The translations under genes and the position numbers were made by a program. The notes beneath the pieces are model-generated. The model worked only from the letters and a program-made list of their open reading frames with translations, had not been told where the DNA came from and searched no databases. From positions 176,541-240,540 of the forward strand of contig JXTC01000061.1 in NCBI GenBank assembly GCA_002914845.1: 64,000 nucleotides of DNA. Direction: 5' to 3'. Positions within the stretch are counted from its first letter, which is position 1; every line of letters begins with the position of its first letter. Origin of the DNA: Trema orientale (Eukaryota; Streptophyta; Magnoliopsida; Rosales; Cannabaceae). Below are positions 38,522 to 50,686 of the stretch, one piece after another.

Positions 38522-40454
38522 AAAAAAAAAAAAGATATCCACTAAAAGGTTTTAAAACATTTAACAGTTTGTGACAAAAAGGGGCCAGTGATGCATCACT
38601 TGCATGATTCTTTATAATTTATTGTATAGGTTAAAAAATTTTAAATCTCGTTCTCAGGTACAGTTACTAAAATGTGTGCTTCACAAATGATTTATTTATG
38701 TTAAAATTTTACAATTTATAATTGTAACAAAAAAATCTATTGTTACAAGAATTGTATAGTTTAAAGTAGTTTATTGTGCAGATTTAAAATTCATGGGTCA
38801 AAGTAATACAATAGTTATAATTTAGCCTATAAATATAGTTAACCTTTTTAGTTTACCCCGGTATCATCTATTTATTTTGAATTGGCCAAACTTGAAATAA
38901 AACTATGGACACTTTAAAGTTCAACGGCCAAAGTAAGATTGACTTCATAATTTGAGTCAAAAGTTTGAAATAGCCCTAATACTATAATTTTGATTTTTAG
39001 TTTAATTGATTACCTTATTTGTTTTTTTGATAAAAATCGTTGAATTAACTAATTATCCTTAATCGATTGAACTATTAAGCAAGTTTTGTTTTGAACTTTA
39101 AAATTTTTGGTCTTCATCTTCGAACTTGTAGTATTACTTTTCATTAGTGTTGTTTTAACCATTCTTGTTAAATCTTTCAACAAAAAGATACTAAAAATAG
39201 GGTGAGTTAGGCAAAAAAAACCTCTTTTGAAACACATTTTTGCAAAAAATGCTTATTATAGTCTGTCACGATACTTGATTAAATTCAACTACATACCCAA
39301 CCACGCTCAACACTATGCTCGACATTACAAAAAGACTAATTTGCAAAGAATTTTAAAACATAAGTTTTTGTGTCAATATTCACTTTCAAAAAATCCATTT
39401 CAATTCACCTAATTTCTTCTTGTTAAAAAAAAAACACTAGGAGAAAAAAAAATTAAAACAAAATTTATCCTTTTCGAAGACTTAAATAACTACAATGATA
39501 AATATTAAAGGTAATGACCATGTTGGTCTTTTATCTATGAGAAAAGTCTCACTTTGGTTCTTAAAATTGAAATTGTGCTATTTTGGTCCTTAAACTATTA
39601 GAAAAGTTTTATTTTTATCCTTTTTGTAATGGATAATACTAATATCAACACATGTGACAAGTGAGTTGTCACTATTCAATTGGTGAATGGTATTGAATTC
39701 ATTTTTAGTAAGTTTCAATACACGAATTAAATGGTGACAACTCACTTGCCACATGTGTTAATATAAAAATTTTGGTAAACTAATTAGTATACCTAGCATT
39801 ATCCTTTTGTAATATATTTCATTTTACTCCCAACAGAATGAGCGCATAAGATAACCTTTGTTATTCTCTTATACTTATTTCATATCTAAAAGCATAGTCC
39901 AACACTATAAAGAGATTAAAACATGAATTAAAGTAATTTGCAAAGTGATTAATTAAATAAAATTTAGCTGCATATTGGATAATTGTACATTGTAGAACTG
40001 TTCAAAATTTAATACTTTATTGATATCACTAATGCATAATGAGAAATGTAACTCATGAGCTTGTTTTGATAAGAATCAAGCAAATTATATAGCAAAAAGG
40101 ACTAAAATGAAATATTTTTAATAGTTTCCTAAACCAATCCAACGCAATTTAAAATTTAATAACCACTTTCTCCGCGGACTAATAAAATTATTTATCCATT
40201 TTTTAAATTTCGCGGAAGTAAACAAGAAACTTTCAATGGTTTAGACATATGTAATATGTTATTACAAAACAAAATAGAAAAAGTAGAGTAATTAATTAAC
40301 CCAAATCCAAATCCAACAAATAATTGAGGCGGCTTCTGGTTTTGGTTTTGGGTTTTGGTTCCTCCTCTGGATAAGCCAAAACGCATGTTTTCTACATCGA
40401 TTACAGTATAGCAAAACCCCGAATCGGGTTCTCATCTTTCCTTCCTTCCCATCA
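38522..40454. other. Intergenic region before the PAT14-like gene
   Basis: No gene seen. Contains a hairpin at about 39636-39765 (separate entry). The last about 150 bp become GC-richer and pyrimidine-rich (TTTCCTTCCTTCCC) and are probably the 5' UTR of the downstream gene. Confidence 0.55.
39636..39765. repeat. Inverted repeat / hairpin
   Basis: AACACATGTGACAAGTGAGT continuing into TGTCAC is matched downstream (39735-39760) by its reverse complement with one mismatch over 26 bases. Weaker pairing extends another 10-15 bases on the loop side. The loop is about 70 bases. Probably the core of a MITE; a transcript would fold. Confidence 0.7.
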
Positions 40455-42696
40455 ATGGCGTGGAACGTCTTCAGGTTCTGCACCGCGCTGCGTGCGCTCG
40501 GCTCCATCATGATCGTCTTCGTCCTCGGGATCGTTGCTCTCACCTACTACGTCGTCGTTTTAGCCAATTATGGCCCCGCTCTATTTCTCGGTGGCCTTCA
40601 TTCCCTCTTTGCTCTACCCGTCTTGCTCTTCTTCCACGCTCTGGTAATTCGATTCCCAAGCCCCTTTGGGGCCCTTGACCTATTAGCAAATTTTAGCTGA
40701 ATATTTCTGCAACTTTTTTGGGTATACAACTTTCCTTATGCTATGTTTGGTTGAGCTTTTGAATGGTACTGAAGGTAAAGAAAGTAAAAGCCTAATGTTA
40801 ATGGTGTTCTTTGAATTGGGTTTCGCTCAGAAATTGAAAAATTTGAACTGAACTTACTATACCCTTTTGAGCAAAGTTCGGAAATTTGATATCAATTTCG
40901 ATGCTTTAATAGAAAATAGGACAGTGATATAATTTCTCGGGAGTATTGTTTATCGGGCAATTTCCGTGTTTAACGAGTGTTCTTAATTTGAAGACATGAG
41001 TAGAACGCTGCACAAATGGGATTTTTTGCTAAGTTTATTTATTTTTTTGTTCATTTGGTTATGTAGTTGGTGATGTTATTGTGGAGCTACTTTTCTGTTG
41101 TTCTTACGGACCCTGGTGGTGTTCCACCCAACTGGAGGCCCACGGTGGATGAGGAAAGAGGCGAGACGGATTCATTGGTGGAGGCAGTGTATAATGACCC
41201 AGCTCTAGCTTCAAGCCAATTTAGTGAGTTTGACAATCAAAGACTACGTTTTTGTCGAAAGTGCAACCAGTTTAAACCACCTCGCTGCCATCATTGTTCT
41301 GTCTGTGAGTTCTTCGGGTTTATTTGTTTTCCTTATCTGTTCAGTTTTTTCTTTTAAGATATGCAACCTAAGAAAGATTAACTCTTGCATCGGTTTTAGG
41401 TGGAAGGTGTATATTGAAAATGGATCATCACTGCGTGTGGGTGGTGAACTGTGTTGGAGCATTGAATTATAAGTATTTCCTACTTTTCTTGGTATGTTAA
41501 TTACCTTCATTAAATTTCAAGTGTCATGACAGACACAACTTTTTCTTCAGCTTAACTTGTTCGAATTAATGTATGCACTCTGATTTCCATACTGGGGTTA
41601 TTTCATGCTTGTAATAACTTGTCATCCTTTTCTATGTTTTTATTCTGATCATCACGTCCTGTACTTTTTACTTCAGTTACTTTATACTTGGTTACTTCAG
41701 AGCTTATAAACTTGGGAAATTGTGATAATTCATTTACTGTATCTCGATTTGATGGCGTACTACTTGAACCTGCTTGCAATTTCCTTTTGTATTGAATTCC
41801 ATGGATGTGGGGGGGTGTTTAGAGCACTGAATATCTCTGAGTGTTTGAGTGCGAGTTTCTTTATTATTCCCTCACTCTATAGAAGTAGCATAATCATTAA
41901 GAAAAATGCTCATTCTTGCTCAATCTTGATGCAGTTTTACACATTTCTCGAGACAACTTTTGTCAGTCTATCATTATTGCCATATTTTATAGCATTTTTT
42001 ACTGATGGTGAGATACCTGGAACAGCAGGCACCCTCGCAGCAACTTTTGTAACATTCAGTGAGTTATAGGATGACCATCCTCATCATTTTAGTTTATCTT
42101 TACTTGTCTTACTAATGCTAAATTTTTCAATCTATCTAGTTTTGAACTTTGCATTCTCGCTTAGTGTTATGGGCTTTCTTATCATGCACTTATCATTGGT
42201 GGCGGGCAACACCACCACGATTGAGGTGATTGCCTTTACTAGTTATTCTTCCTCTAAATTTTCATGTTGTAAAACTTCATACTATTGTGATGTTAACATG
42301 ACCTTCTAATTTTTTTCTTTTCCCCTCTTTTTGTTAGGCATATGAGAAGAAAACAACTCCTAAATGGCATTATAACCTTGGTCGGAAGAAAAACTTTGAA
42401 CAGGTTATTACATCATATTTTTTGCTTGGCCCTGACCTGTTTCTAAATCAACTCTTCCTGACCCTTGCATAGAATCTCTATGCCTTGTGATTCTACTCTT
42501 CAATAACTTCATTTTCGAAGATCTACAGAGAAGTTTGGTTGAGATGGTAAGTTCGTTTTTTCTTCAGGTGTTTGGGACAGATAAGAGATATTGGTTCATC
42601 CCTGCATATTCAGAAGAGGATTTGAGACGAATACCGGCACTTCAGGGTCTTGAATATCCAACAAAGCCTGAATTAAATGCACTCCAACCATTATGA
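40455..42696 (+). CDS. PAT14: DHHC protein S-acyltransferase, PAT14-like, 7 exons
   Basis: Adds palmitate to cysteines of membrane-associated proteins in the endomembrane system. Exons: 40455-40643, 41067-41304, 41400-41491, 41935-42058, 42140-42225, 42338-42403, 42568-42696; phases agree and give 307 residues. Two N-terminal hydrophobic segments (about 15-37 and 48-76) are followed by DPG (78-80). Next comes the cysteine-rich domain, with CRKC at 126-129, CHHCSVCGRC (137-146) and the catalytic DHHC at 151-154. Two more hydrophobic segments follow (about 165-198 and 208-235), then the TTxE motif TTIE at 240-243. Near the C-terminus is [20 protein letters not shown], diagnostic of the Arabidopsis PAT14 subgroup. 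All catalytic residues are present. The start gives [13 protein letters not shown], the conserved N-terminus; some relatives start a few residues upstream. Confidence 0.95.
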
Positions 42697-43425
42697 CCAT
42701 AATCGAAGGAAAAAAAAGAAGATGAGGTTTGCAATTCCTCATTCATGTGGTGTAGGAACATACTCGGATGTTCTTAAAAGCTAGGCTTGGCGACTCTGTT
42801 CACCGGACGTGACAGATATCGGCTTGGACAGCCCTCAATTGTTCAGCCAAGGAGATGTGATCAGTGGAAGAATTGTTTAGGAAAATGGCTGAATGGGTGA
42901 ACTCTTATTTGTATAAAGAACGATATTTATGCCTTCTGATGAAACTGTACCATCTGAAAGTTGGGATGTGTGAATAGATGAATAACTTCCCTCATTAGAG
43001 GGAAGGGGAAAAAAAAAAAAAAAGAGGAGTAATCACCACTTCGTGTAGGGATTTGATGTAAGAATATAATTACGGATTCTTAGTTTTGTGAGTGATAGTC
43101 AATAGTAGTTACAAAGTGGAAAATTTTGGTGATGAAATTCATGTCCTCTTATGAAATTTTGATAATCACTTTCATATATTTATTTCCTATCAAAAGTACA
43201 TGGAATGAATGATTAAAAGGGGACCAATTCTTTCGCAAAGCGAGCATATAATTTTCTTCTCCCTCTAATCAGTAACGCTACATCACGTCATATTCCTTAT
43301 TTATCTAACAATTATTATTTTCGGGTAGTGTGGCAATTATTTGAAGACTCTGGGACAGAGGATATAAGAACTCTGAATTTGTGACCATATTCCTGAAAGC
43401 ATATATATATATATATATATATAGA
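42697..43425. other. 3' flank of the PAT14-like gene
   Basis: Probably contains the 3' UTR and polyadenylation site. There is an A run near 43007-43023 and a TA array at about 43401-43422 next to the first MITE. No gene. Confidence 0.5.
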
Positions 43426-43597
43426 GGGCGCGTCTACAGTAAGGGCGCCCCTACGTAGGGCCCTGTCTATTCACCGTTGGATGTGAATCTGTATATAAAT
43501 AGATTCTCCACAGATTCTCGTTATTCCCCATAGATTCTCATCCAACGATAATTAAGACATGACCCTACGTAGGGACGCCTCTACCGTAGCCATCCCC
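43426..43597. mobile_element. MITE family R2, copy 1
   Basis: Begins GGGCGCGTCTACAGTA and ends CTACCGTAGCCATCCCC. The inner CCCCTACGTAGGG and CCCTACGTAGGG blocks make an imperfect inverted repeat of about 35 bp. The middle has CGTTGGATGTGAATCTG then TATATAAATAGATTCT. It is inserted in TATATA sequence, so the target duplication cannot be read. It is 23 bp longer than copy 2. Confidence 0.75.
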
Positions 43598-44238
43598 ATA
43601 TATATATATATATAGATATATTCTCTATATATCCCATATAAATCTTGTTTAGTGTTAAAAATCTGAATGGATAGAGATAAAATTACAGAATAATAAACAA
43701 AAGATTTGCATCCTCTACATAGATCTTGGACTTGGGGGTCCTAATATGAAACTTGCTATTGAAATTCGTACTTTTTATCTAGTTACTGGAAAACTAGGCA
43801 AAATTCATACTAAACAACTTGTATCCGCTTTCTTTTCGTCTTCTTTTTCTTAATTAAGTTATTTTGAATTCTAAAAATAAAGAAAAGAATGGTTAGGGGA
43901 GAGATTAGTCACATACATTTGATTTGATGGCATCTCTAATTTGCTTCACCCCTTAAAACACACTAAAAATGCCTTTTCCGAAAAAAAATCCACTAAAAAT
44001 TGAAAAAAATAAAAGAAGAAGGAAGGAAAGATGCGCAGATAATAATAAACCTGCACAAAAATCGGCCCAGCCCGATCAACCCGGGTCGAATAGACCTAAG
44101 GCCTAGTGCGGTTCGAGAGTTTGGGAACCCGCATCACAGCAGGTCGAAAAAGAGTTTAGGATCCACATACCCGAACTAATCTGACCCGACCCCGTACTAT
44201 TAATTAATTAATTAATATATATATACCTATAACTAATT
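43598..44238. other. Spacer between two R2 MITEs
   Basis: No gene. A GC-richer stretch at about 44060-44195 with CCCGATCAACCCGGG and GACCCGACCCCG resembles the subterminal part of hAT elements like the one at 34042-34581, but ends are not visible. Confidence 0.45.
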
Positions 44239-44387
44239 GGGCGCGTCTACAGTAGGGGCGCCCCTACGTAGGGCCCTGTCTATTCACCGTTGGATGAGAA
44301 TCTGTATATAAATAGATTCTTCACAGATTCCCGTACGATAATTAAGGCATGATCTTACGTAGGGACGCTCCTACCGTAGCCATCCCC
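44239..44387. mobile_element. MITE family R2, copy 2
   Basis: Same orientation and ends as copy 1, about 90% similar where both align. Flanked by TAATT on both sides (44234-44238 and 44388-44392), a likely target duplication. Non-coding, 149 bp. Confidence 0.78.
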
Positions 44388-44541
44388 TAATTATAAATTC
44401 TATAATAGACGCGTGAATGAGCATAGGGAACTAAATTGTTCCTTTATCCATCCTGCTTCACCTTTGTGCTTTATTATTTTATTTGTTTTTTTCTTATTTC
44501 GACATGTGTACTTATTGAAGCAATTATGCAACAGCATTTGG

Positions 44542-44579
<38 letters not shown>

Positions 44580-45800
44580 AATAAAATTTACAGTGGGTCC
44601 CATGTAATTTATTTACCTTAAGATTTACCAATTTGCCATGTTCCCTTTTATACTTTTTTGAGAATTTCATTTAATTAATGAATAAACAATTTCCCTTTAT
44701 CTTTTACTGGAAGTAAACAAATTTTTTTTTTAATAGCCATGTTAGATAAATTCTTCTATTACTTACTAAAATAGATGTCCCTTTTTTTTTGGCCTTTCTT
44801 TCTTTTGTTTTTTTTTTTTCCTTTTTTTTTTTTTTTAATGGTCCTGTGGAAGTTTACAAACATGTTTTGTGTCTATCTTGTTTAGGAAGATCTTAACTAT
44901 AACAAAATATTTCTTCGATTTCTGGATTGTAATTTTCGCTTCATTTTTCACTAAATCATGTTTAATAGAAATAGTTAATTGTTTAATTGTAAATAAAATG
45001 CTCTAACACATGGGAGACCAAATTTTATAATGTATTCTTTCTAAATTATAGGAAGTGGTAGTCTCTCTTTCTGTATTGTTATTATTATTATTATTATTAT
45101 TTAAATTCACTTGCTATATATTGTTTTTGGCGTTTTACAATTTTGTGTTTTTTAAGTTTCTGTTTCATTGTCAAAATGTTATATATGGACTTTTTTTCTT
45201 TGAGTGAATACATATGGACGTTGATGGTAAATTTTTAGTTAAATTGAAAAATAACATCCGTACTATTAGAATTTGAATTAAATTTAACTATAGTATGCAC
45301 ACCATAATTTGAATTAGAATTTGAATTGTATCGTCCATTGCCCATTCTACTTGCTTAATTTTTTTTATTTGTTTTATAATTTGTTTGTTTATTTCTCTTT
45401 TAAAGTAATTTTTAAATGTTTGATTAATTATTAATTTTGTTGTAAAGGTTCCCACTACCTACATTTATGGTATTTGTATAAAACTGTTTGAAAACCACAA
45501 AAGAGGCCAATTTTGTTTTATGCATTTTAGTTATAAATTAGACCACCAGTTCTTTATATATTAGAGAAATGCCATTTTTTAATTTTTTACTTCTTACATA
45601 AAGAAAAATGCTCTTTTCTTTAAAATAAACATCAAATTTGTTACGTGCTTTTTATAAAAAAATAATTGAAATATACTTTTTATTAATTTTAGCATGGAAA
45701 TAAAAAAAAAAAAAGAAAAAAAAGAAAAAATTCCCCAAGCAAACGAGGCATGTGGCTTACGAACTAGTATATATACACACACACATTAGTCAGGAAGCCC
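44388..45800. other. AT-rich region upstream of the PHF5A leader
   Basis: No gene. It contains ATT microsatellites at about 44544-44571 and 45079-45100 and several long T runs. The last part (45760-45800; TATATATACACACACACA) could be core promoter sequence for the PHF5A transcript. Confidence 0.5.
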
Positions 45801-45914
45801 ATTAGTCACGACTCTGCGGCCACCTCTTTCTAGTTTCTCTTTCTATCTTTTTTCTGCAGACGCATCCAAAGTTCTTGCCCAAAGTTGTTTATTTTGAGAA
45901 AATCTATCACAAAA
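45801..45914 (+). other. Candidate 5'-UTR exon of the PHF5A gene
   Basis: A pyrimidine-rich, more GC-balanced stretch follows a TATA-like tract and ends in AAAA|GTAAGC, a good splice donor. Matching acceptors lie at 48104 (TCTGCAG) or 48141 (GTTGCAG), just before the PHF5A start codon. The leader intron would be about 2.2 kb and would contain the hAT remnant. The exon start is a guess; the splice sites are only predictions. Confidence 0.4.
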
Positions 45915-46595
45915 GTAAGCATATCTTTCCCTTTTCTTTGATTTTTTTTTTTTTTTTTCCTTTTTAGATTCTGGTGAGCTCGCACTTGAGTTATATATAT
46001 ATTTTTTCCTTTGGCATCACACCACTCCACATTTTAAAGCTTTTTTTTTTTTAAGTCATGGTTGAAATTGCCCTGCATATGTGAACATGATTTGGTGTTT
46101 GGCTTCCTATTTTTAGCTATTATTTTTTACTTATAAAATTAACTAGTTTTTATTTGTGAAATATCAATTTTTATTCTCTCTTGTGGTTAAGTTTCGTATT
46201 CTATCTATTTAAATTTTAAAATGTGTTTAGCTGGTTGTAAAAGTGGTCTAATTTGTCTGGTTGTAAAACCTCTTCGTTGTTTTGTTTTTTGTTTTTTTTT
46301 TTTTTTTTTTTTTATATGTTTGATTTGATTATATTTTTCTATTTCTACTCATGTTCTAAATCTTTGTTTGGTGAATCTTTTTTTTTTTTATTATTATTAT
46401 TATTATAGTATTCTATTTTATAATTTTTGTTTGTGGGTGAATGGTGATTCTAATAGAATCATTCTATGATATTATAATAGAATCATTCTGTGGTATTATA
46501 TCAGTTTGATTATTTTGCTGTATTTTTCTTGCTGGGGATATTATTTGAGTTGTTTCTTTTCTTTGTTTTTGTTGTTTATGGTCTGTTTAGGGATA

Positions 46596-47440
46596 ATGAA
46601 GAAATTTCTTACACCCACATCCACATGGACCACACCTAGCCATTTAGATGAAGTCAACACCCCTCCCCCCACTAAAACAACACCTGAACCACCTGTTACC
46701 GACGCCCAAAAAGCTCCAGCTGAACTTAAATCACCCAAAAAAGAATTCAAAGAGGATAAACCAATCCCCAAATCCACTAAGAAAAAGCCAAATAGAAATT
46801 GATAGTATGGGATCACTTCACAAAGGTCAAAGGTGGGAATCCAAAAGATCTTAAGTGTACTTGTAATAACTGTGGGAAAGATTTTACGTGTGATACTACG
46901 AGGGTTGATACAAGTAGTTTGTGGGTACATTTGAACAACCAATGTAAGAAATACCCCTATAGGGTGTCAGATAAGAAGCAAAAATTGCTTAGTTTCCAAA
47001 CTGGTAGTGGAGGTAGTGGTAGTTTAACGGCTGTCATATTTAATAAGGAAGATTGTAGGAAAGCCTTGGCGAAAATGGTGGTGCTTGATGAGCTTTATTT
47101 TAGATTTGTGGAGGGTGAAGGTTCTAGACAATTTGTTCAAGTCTTGCAATTTAGGTTTCTTCCCCTTCTAGAATGACAATAGCAAGAGACATTTATCAAT
47201 TATATTTAGATGAGAGGGTGAAACTGAAAGAGAAGTTGACTAAGGCTAGTCAAAGAGTGTGTCTAACAACTGATTGTTGGACATCTTTGCAGCAAATCAA
47301 TTATATGTGCCTCACTGCACATTACATTGATGCTGATTGGTGCTTACAGAAAAGGATTTTGAACTTTTGTCAAATTCTAAAACATAAGGGGGACACAATT
47401 GGTAAGCTTATTGAAACTTGTTTGCAACAGGACGAACAAA
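46596..47440 (+). pseudogene. hAT (RICESLEEPER/ZBED-type) transposase fragment, broken
   Basis: Three consecutive frames encode the N-terminal third of a hAT transposase. Frame 1 (46596-46802) is proline/lysine-rich. Frame 2 (about 46800-47170) holds the BED zinc finger, starting VWDHFTKVKGGNPKDLKC with CNNCGKDF and SSLWVHLNNQCKKY. Frame 3 (about 47170-47440) has SRMTIARDIYQLYLDERVKL and VCLTTDCWTSLQQINYMCLT, the start of the catalytic domain. Reading frame breaks lie near 46797 and near 47165. Similarity stops at about 47428, so the rest of the catalytic domain and the dimerisation domain are absent. It cannot make an active transposase. It sits in the candidate leader intron of the PHF5A gene. 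Confidence 0.82.
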
Positions 47441-47627
47441 AGAACATTGTATATTAACATCGTATTATAACATCGTATAATGTTACTTGTTTTGTCGAAG
47501 TGTTCTGTTCAATATATATATGGCTCTAGACCCTTTCTCACACATCGTTGTGGTATATCTAGATTCCCATCTTTTGGAGAAAGATGCCTCTTGGAAGAAT
47601 GATGTTCTTTTGTTCGTCCCGTTGCAA
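47422..47627. repeat. 26-bp inverted repeats flanking a 154-bp spacer
   Basis: The left arm (47422-47447) and right arm (47602-47627) are reverse complements at 25 of 26 positions; the core is GGACGAACAAAAGAACAT. The outermost TTGCAA is its own complement, so it could equally be a direct target duplication around a small element of about 195 bp. The transposase similarity stops where the left arm starts. No coding capacity. Confidence 0.65.
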
Positions 47628-48146
47628 CTGTTATTATGCTGATTGTTTATAGATGCAAGCATGAAAAGGCAGTAGCTGAAGATTTATTGCTTTGAAGCTG
47701 TAGTGAAAAGACGTTGATGAGCTATTTATTGTTTTATGAATTGTTCTCTTTTTAGCTCGACTTTAACATCTATTTAATTGATGATCTAGATTTTGGAACT
47801 TTAACTAGCTAATTACTACTACGTAGAATGTCCATATAAAGTTCGACTCTATTTGGTTTTATTATGATTTGCATGGTTGTTATTATCCCCGACAGATACC
47901 ATATTTCACATTGGTTGTACTTCTGATGTGACACATTTTTATGTAGTTATGTCTAACCTTGTATTTAGTTTCCTATGTTCTTTGTGTCTTTTCTTTAGAC
48001 TTTGAAAGGATATGCTCTGTTTACATTGAAGTAGAAATATCTTTTCAGTTTGATTTTTCATTTTGGGGTCTAACACATCGTCAATCATGAACATTTGTCT
48101 GCAGATCGTTGATAGATTCAGGAATTAATAACTTGTTGCAGAGATC

Positions 48147-48479
48147 ATGGCTAAGCATCATCCTGATTTGATTATGTGCCGGAAGCAACCCGGAATTGCC
48201 ATTGGACGACTCTGTGAGAAGTGTGATGGAAAGTGTGTGATCTGCGACTCCTACGTGCGTCCTTGCACTCTCGTGCGGGTTTGCGATGAATGCAACTATG
48301 GATCCTTTCAGGGTCGGTGTGTCATCTGTGGAGGAGTTGGAATTTCCGATGCCTATTACTGCAAGGAGTGTACACAGCAGGAGAAAGATAGGGACGGATG
48401 TCCTAAGATTGTTAATTTAGGGAGTGCCAAGACAGACTTGTTCTATGAACGTAAGAAATATGGTTTCAAGAAAAGATGA
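48147..48479 (+). CDS. PHF5A: PHF5A / SF3b14b splicing factor (Rds3 homologue)
   Basis: A small zinc-binding subunit of the SF3b complex in the U2 snRNP, needed for branch-point recognition and spliceosome assembly in the nucleus. The single-exon frame gives 110 residues, exactly the length known for the animal and plant proteins. It opens [20 protein letters not shown] and contains the CxxC series that builds the three-zinc knot: [19 protein letters not shown] and CKEC. It ends [16 protein letters not shown]. Sequence is near-invariant for the family, with no substitution at any metal-binding cysteine. The coding part lacks introns; a leader intron is likely. Two possible acceptors (48104, 48141) precede the start codon. 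Confidence 0.97.
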   Translation: MAKHHPDLIMCRKQPGIAIGRLCEKCDGKCVICDSYVRPCTLVRVCDECNYGSFQGRCVICGGVGISDAYYCKECTQQEKDRDGCPKIVNLGSAKTDLFYERKKYGFKKR

Positions 48480-50120
48480 TAAGCCTTGGTTGGTATGTTT
48501 TTTAATGGTGACTTATTTGTTCTATCAACATAAGTAACATGGTTTATCTAAAGATGACAAGTGTTGGATTGTATTTTGGGTTACTATTATGTACTAGTGA
48601 AACTTGAGTGAAGTTTTAGTAGTGTTTGAAACAATGTAGAAGGCCGTCCTGATTTTGTACCTGTATACTGTATCTGGCAAGAGTTAGCAAGACTCCTCTT
48701 CTTATCACCGAGTAACATTGTATGATATATTTTGTTGGTTTTATGCAATGCCTTTGGACCATTTGTTTAGAGTTTTTCCTTTTACACATTTCGGTTATAA
48801 TGCTTGTCCAAGTCATGAGCAGTTTTTCACACTTCAGATACAATTGTTTTTATTTTATTTTATTTTTTGCTCTGAATGGAAAACTTTATTAAAGAAAAAC
48901 TAACGAAAGTCAAAGTAGTTGTTCTACTCTTATTCTTGCTTTCTCTCTCCTAAAATCAGAGTTTTTGGCTTTGAAAAGCTCCGTCTCCCTGTCTCTCATT
49001 TCATTTTCTCTCCATTTCTTCCTCTCTTTTTTCTATTCTCTCTCTCTCTTCTTATTCTTGTTTTCTCTCTCCCGTTTTGAGTTTTTGGCTATGCCTTCTC
49101 TCTCTCTCTCTTAACAGCAACAGCTGTGTTTCTTAATAGTCATTTATAAATTCAACTTTAAAGTGGTATTTTTCTAAATTCAACTTTTAAAGTGATAAAA
49201 TCAGAAATGATATTTTCAGAATACTCTTTTGAAAATGGTATTTTTGTAAATATATTTATAAAAATATTTTTTTTTACAAAATGAAGTTTTAAAAGTGGTA
49301 TTTTTCTGAAGGCAATGTAAAAACTATATTTTTATAAATCAATCAAAATTCAAAAAGTTTATGACTTGGTTAAAAATATGAATCACATGTATTAATCCCA
49401 TCCGAACAAAAAATAACATATTGAACAAAGGATATAATTATAATCTTATCTTATTCTATTTTATCCTATCTAATCTAATTCAATTCTTTAAAATAGTTCA
49501 ATATTATCCTATCCTATTATGCATATCAAACGAAGCGAGAAGAGAAGTCTATTTATATAACTTTTCATTTTTAGCATTGTCTCATTCAATGAAACTGAAA
49601 CCATAGCGGAAGATAACCAGTCATACAATTCTCCCAAAATCAATAATGAGCCTCATGGGCCGCTTTGGTAGACAAGTGGCAGATTAGTGAAATTTTACAA
49701 AGATAGTAAGAATTAGCGGATTAGTGACACGTGTGGTGGCGCGAAACGTAGATATGGGGAAGATGAGGTCTCATTCTATTATTGTGTTTGTGTTTTTCTA
49801 GAGGGTTCTTTCAGTCTTTTGAATTAGAGAGTCGGTTCGCAGTGAAATAATCTTTAAACCATTGGGCGAATTATGAGTGGGAATTAAGCCTGCCTAATCC
49901 TTTTTCCAAACTAAACTTTTACTAACATAACACTAAAATCATTTCATTTCCGCCAAATTCATATTTTTATATTATATATATATACATATATATATATATT
50001 CTATTCTTCCTCTCTAATTAACAAAAATTACTAGGTTCGTCTGCTCGCTCTGGTATTCTCTCAATTTCGCGACTAATAATTCCAATTCCCCACCTATCTT
50101 CCTCCTCTTTATTCTTCCAG
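48480..50120. other. Intergenic region, PHF5A 3' flank and MLF-like promoter
   Basis: No gene. A CT-rich tract lies at about 48940-49115. About 49140-49330 is AT-rich and contains AAGTGGTATTTTTCT repeats similar in style to the foldback element at 22444-22693. The final 100 bp (about 50030-50120) probably form the leader exon of the MLF-like gene. Confidence 0.5.
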
Positions 50121-50667
50121 GTACTCTCTCTCTCTCTCTCTCTCTCACATTTTCACGTCGGTTTTCGATTTCTCAAACACTTATTTTGGTCCTTCTTTTC
50201 TCTCTTTCCCCTTTTAAATTTTTATGTATGTATATGTATTTGTTTATGCATGTATCTATGGTTCTCAGATTTGATTTGGTAATTTGATCTGCATCTTTTA
50301 TCTGGAATTAATGTTGATCATCGAGAAAATTAGTTTAGGCATGCTTTATTCTCCACCCTAAAGAATTTGAGCTTTGATTCTCGATCATTTTTTTTTTTTC
50401 AAATAAATGTTTTTACCCCTTTTTTGATTCTGTTTGTGAGGCATTTTATGAAGTTTTTGGGTTCGTTTTAGTTTGATTTTTCAGTAGCCCATATCCAAAC
50501 TTGGGGTGGTGCTTGAGTTTTTATTTCAATATGTTCATATCTAGTTTGAGTTTCCGTCTTTGAATTGAATTGGGCATGTGTGTACTGTGAATATTTACAC
50601 CATATATGTATGTATAGATGGTGTTAAAATTATCCTGAATTTGTGAAGCTCTTCCTTTTCTTTTTAG
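50121..50667 (+). other. Predicted 5'-UTR intron of the MLF-like gene
   Basis: The donor TTCCAG|GTACTC at 50121 and the acceptor TTTTTAG at 50661-50667 enclose an AT-rich, T-rich stretch with a CT microsatellite just after the donor. The coding start is 19 bases after the acceptor. Inferred from splice signals and composition. Confidence 0.55.
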
Positions 50668-50686
50668 GGGTATTAGCACCATAAAA

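Noticed and set aside
46541..46942. 133-codon minus-strand frame over the hAT remnant
   Set aside because: It is the antisense of the proline-rich transposase N-terminus and BED finger; no independent motif.
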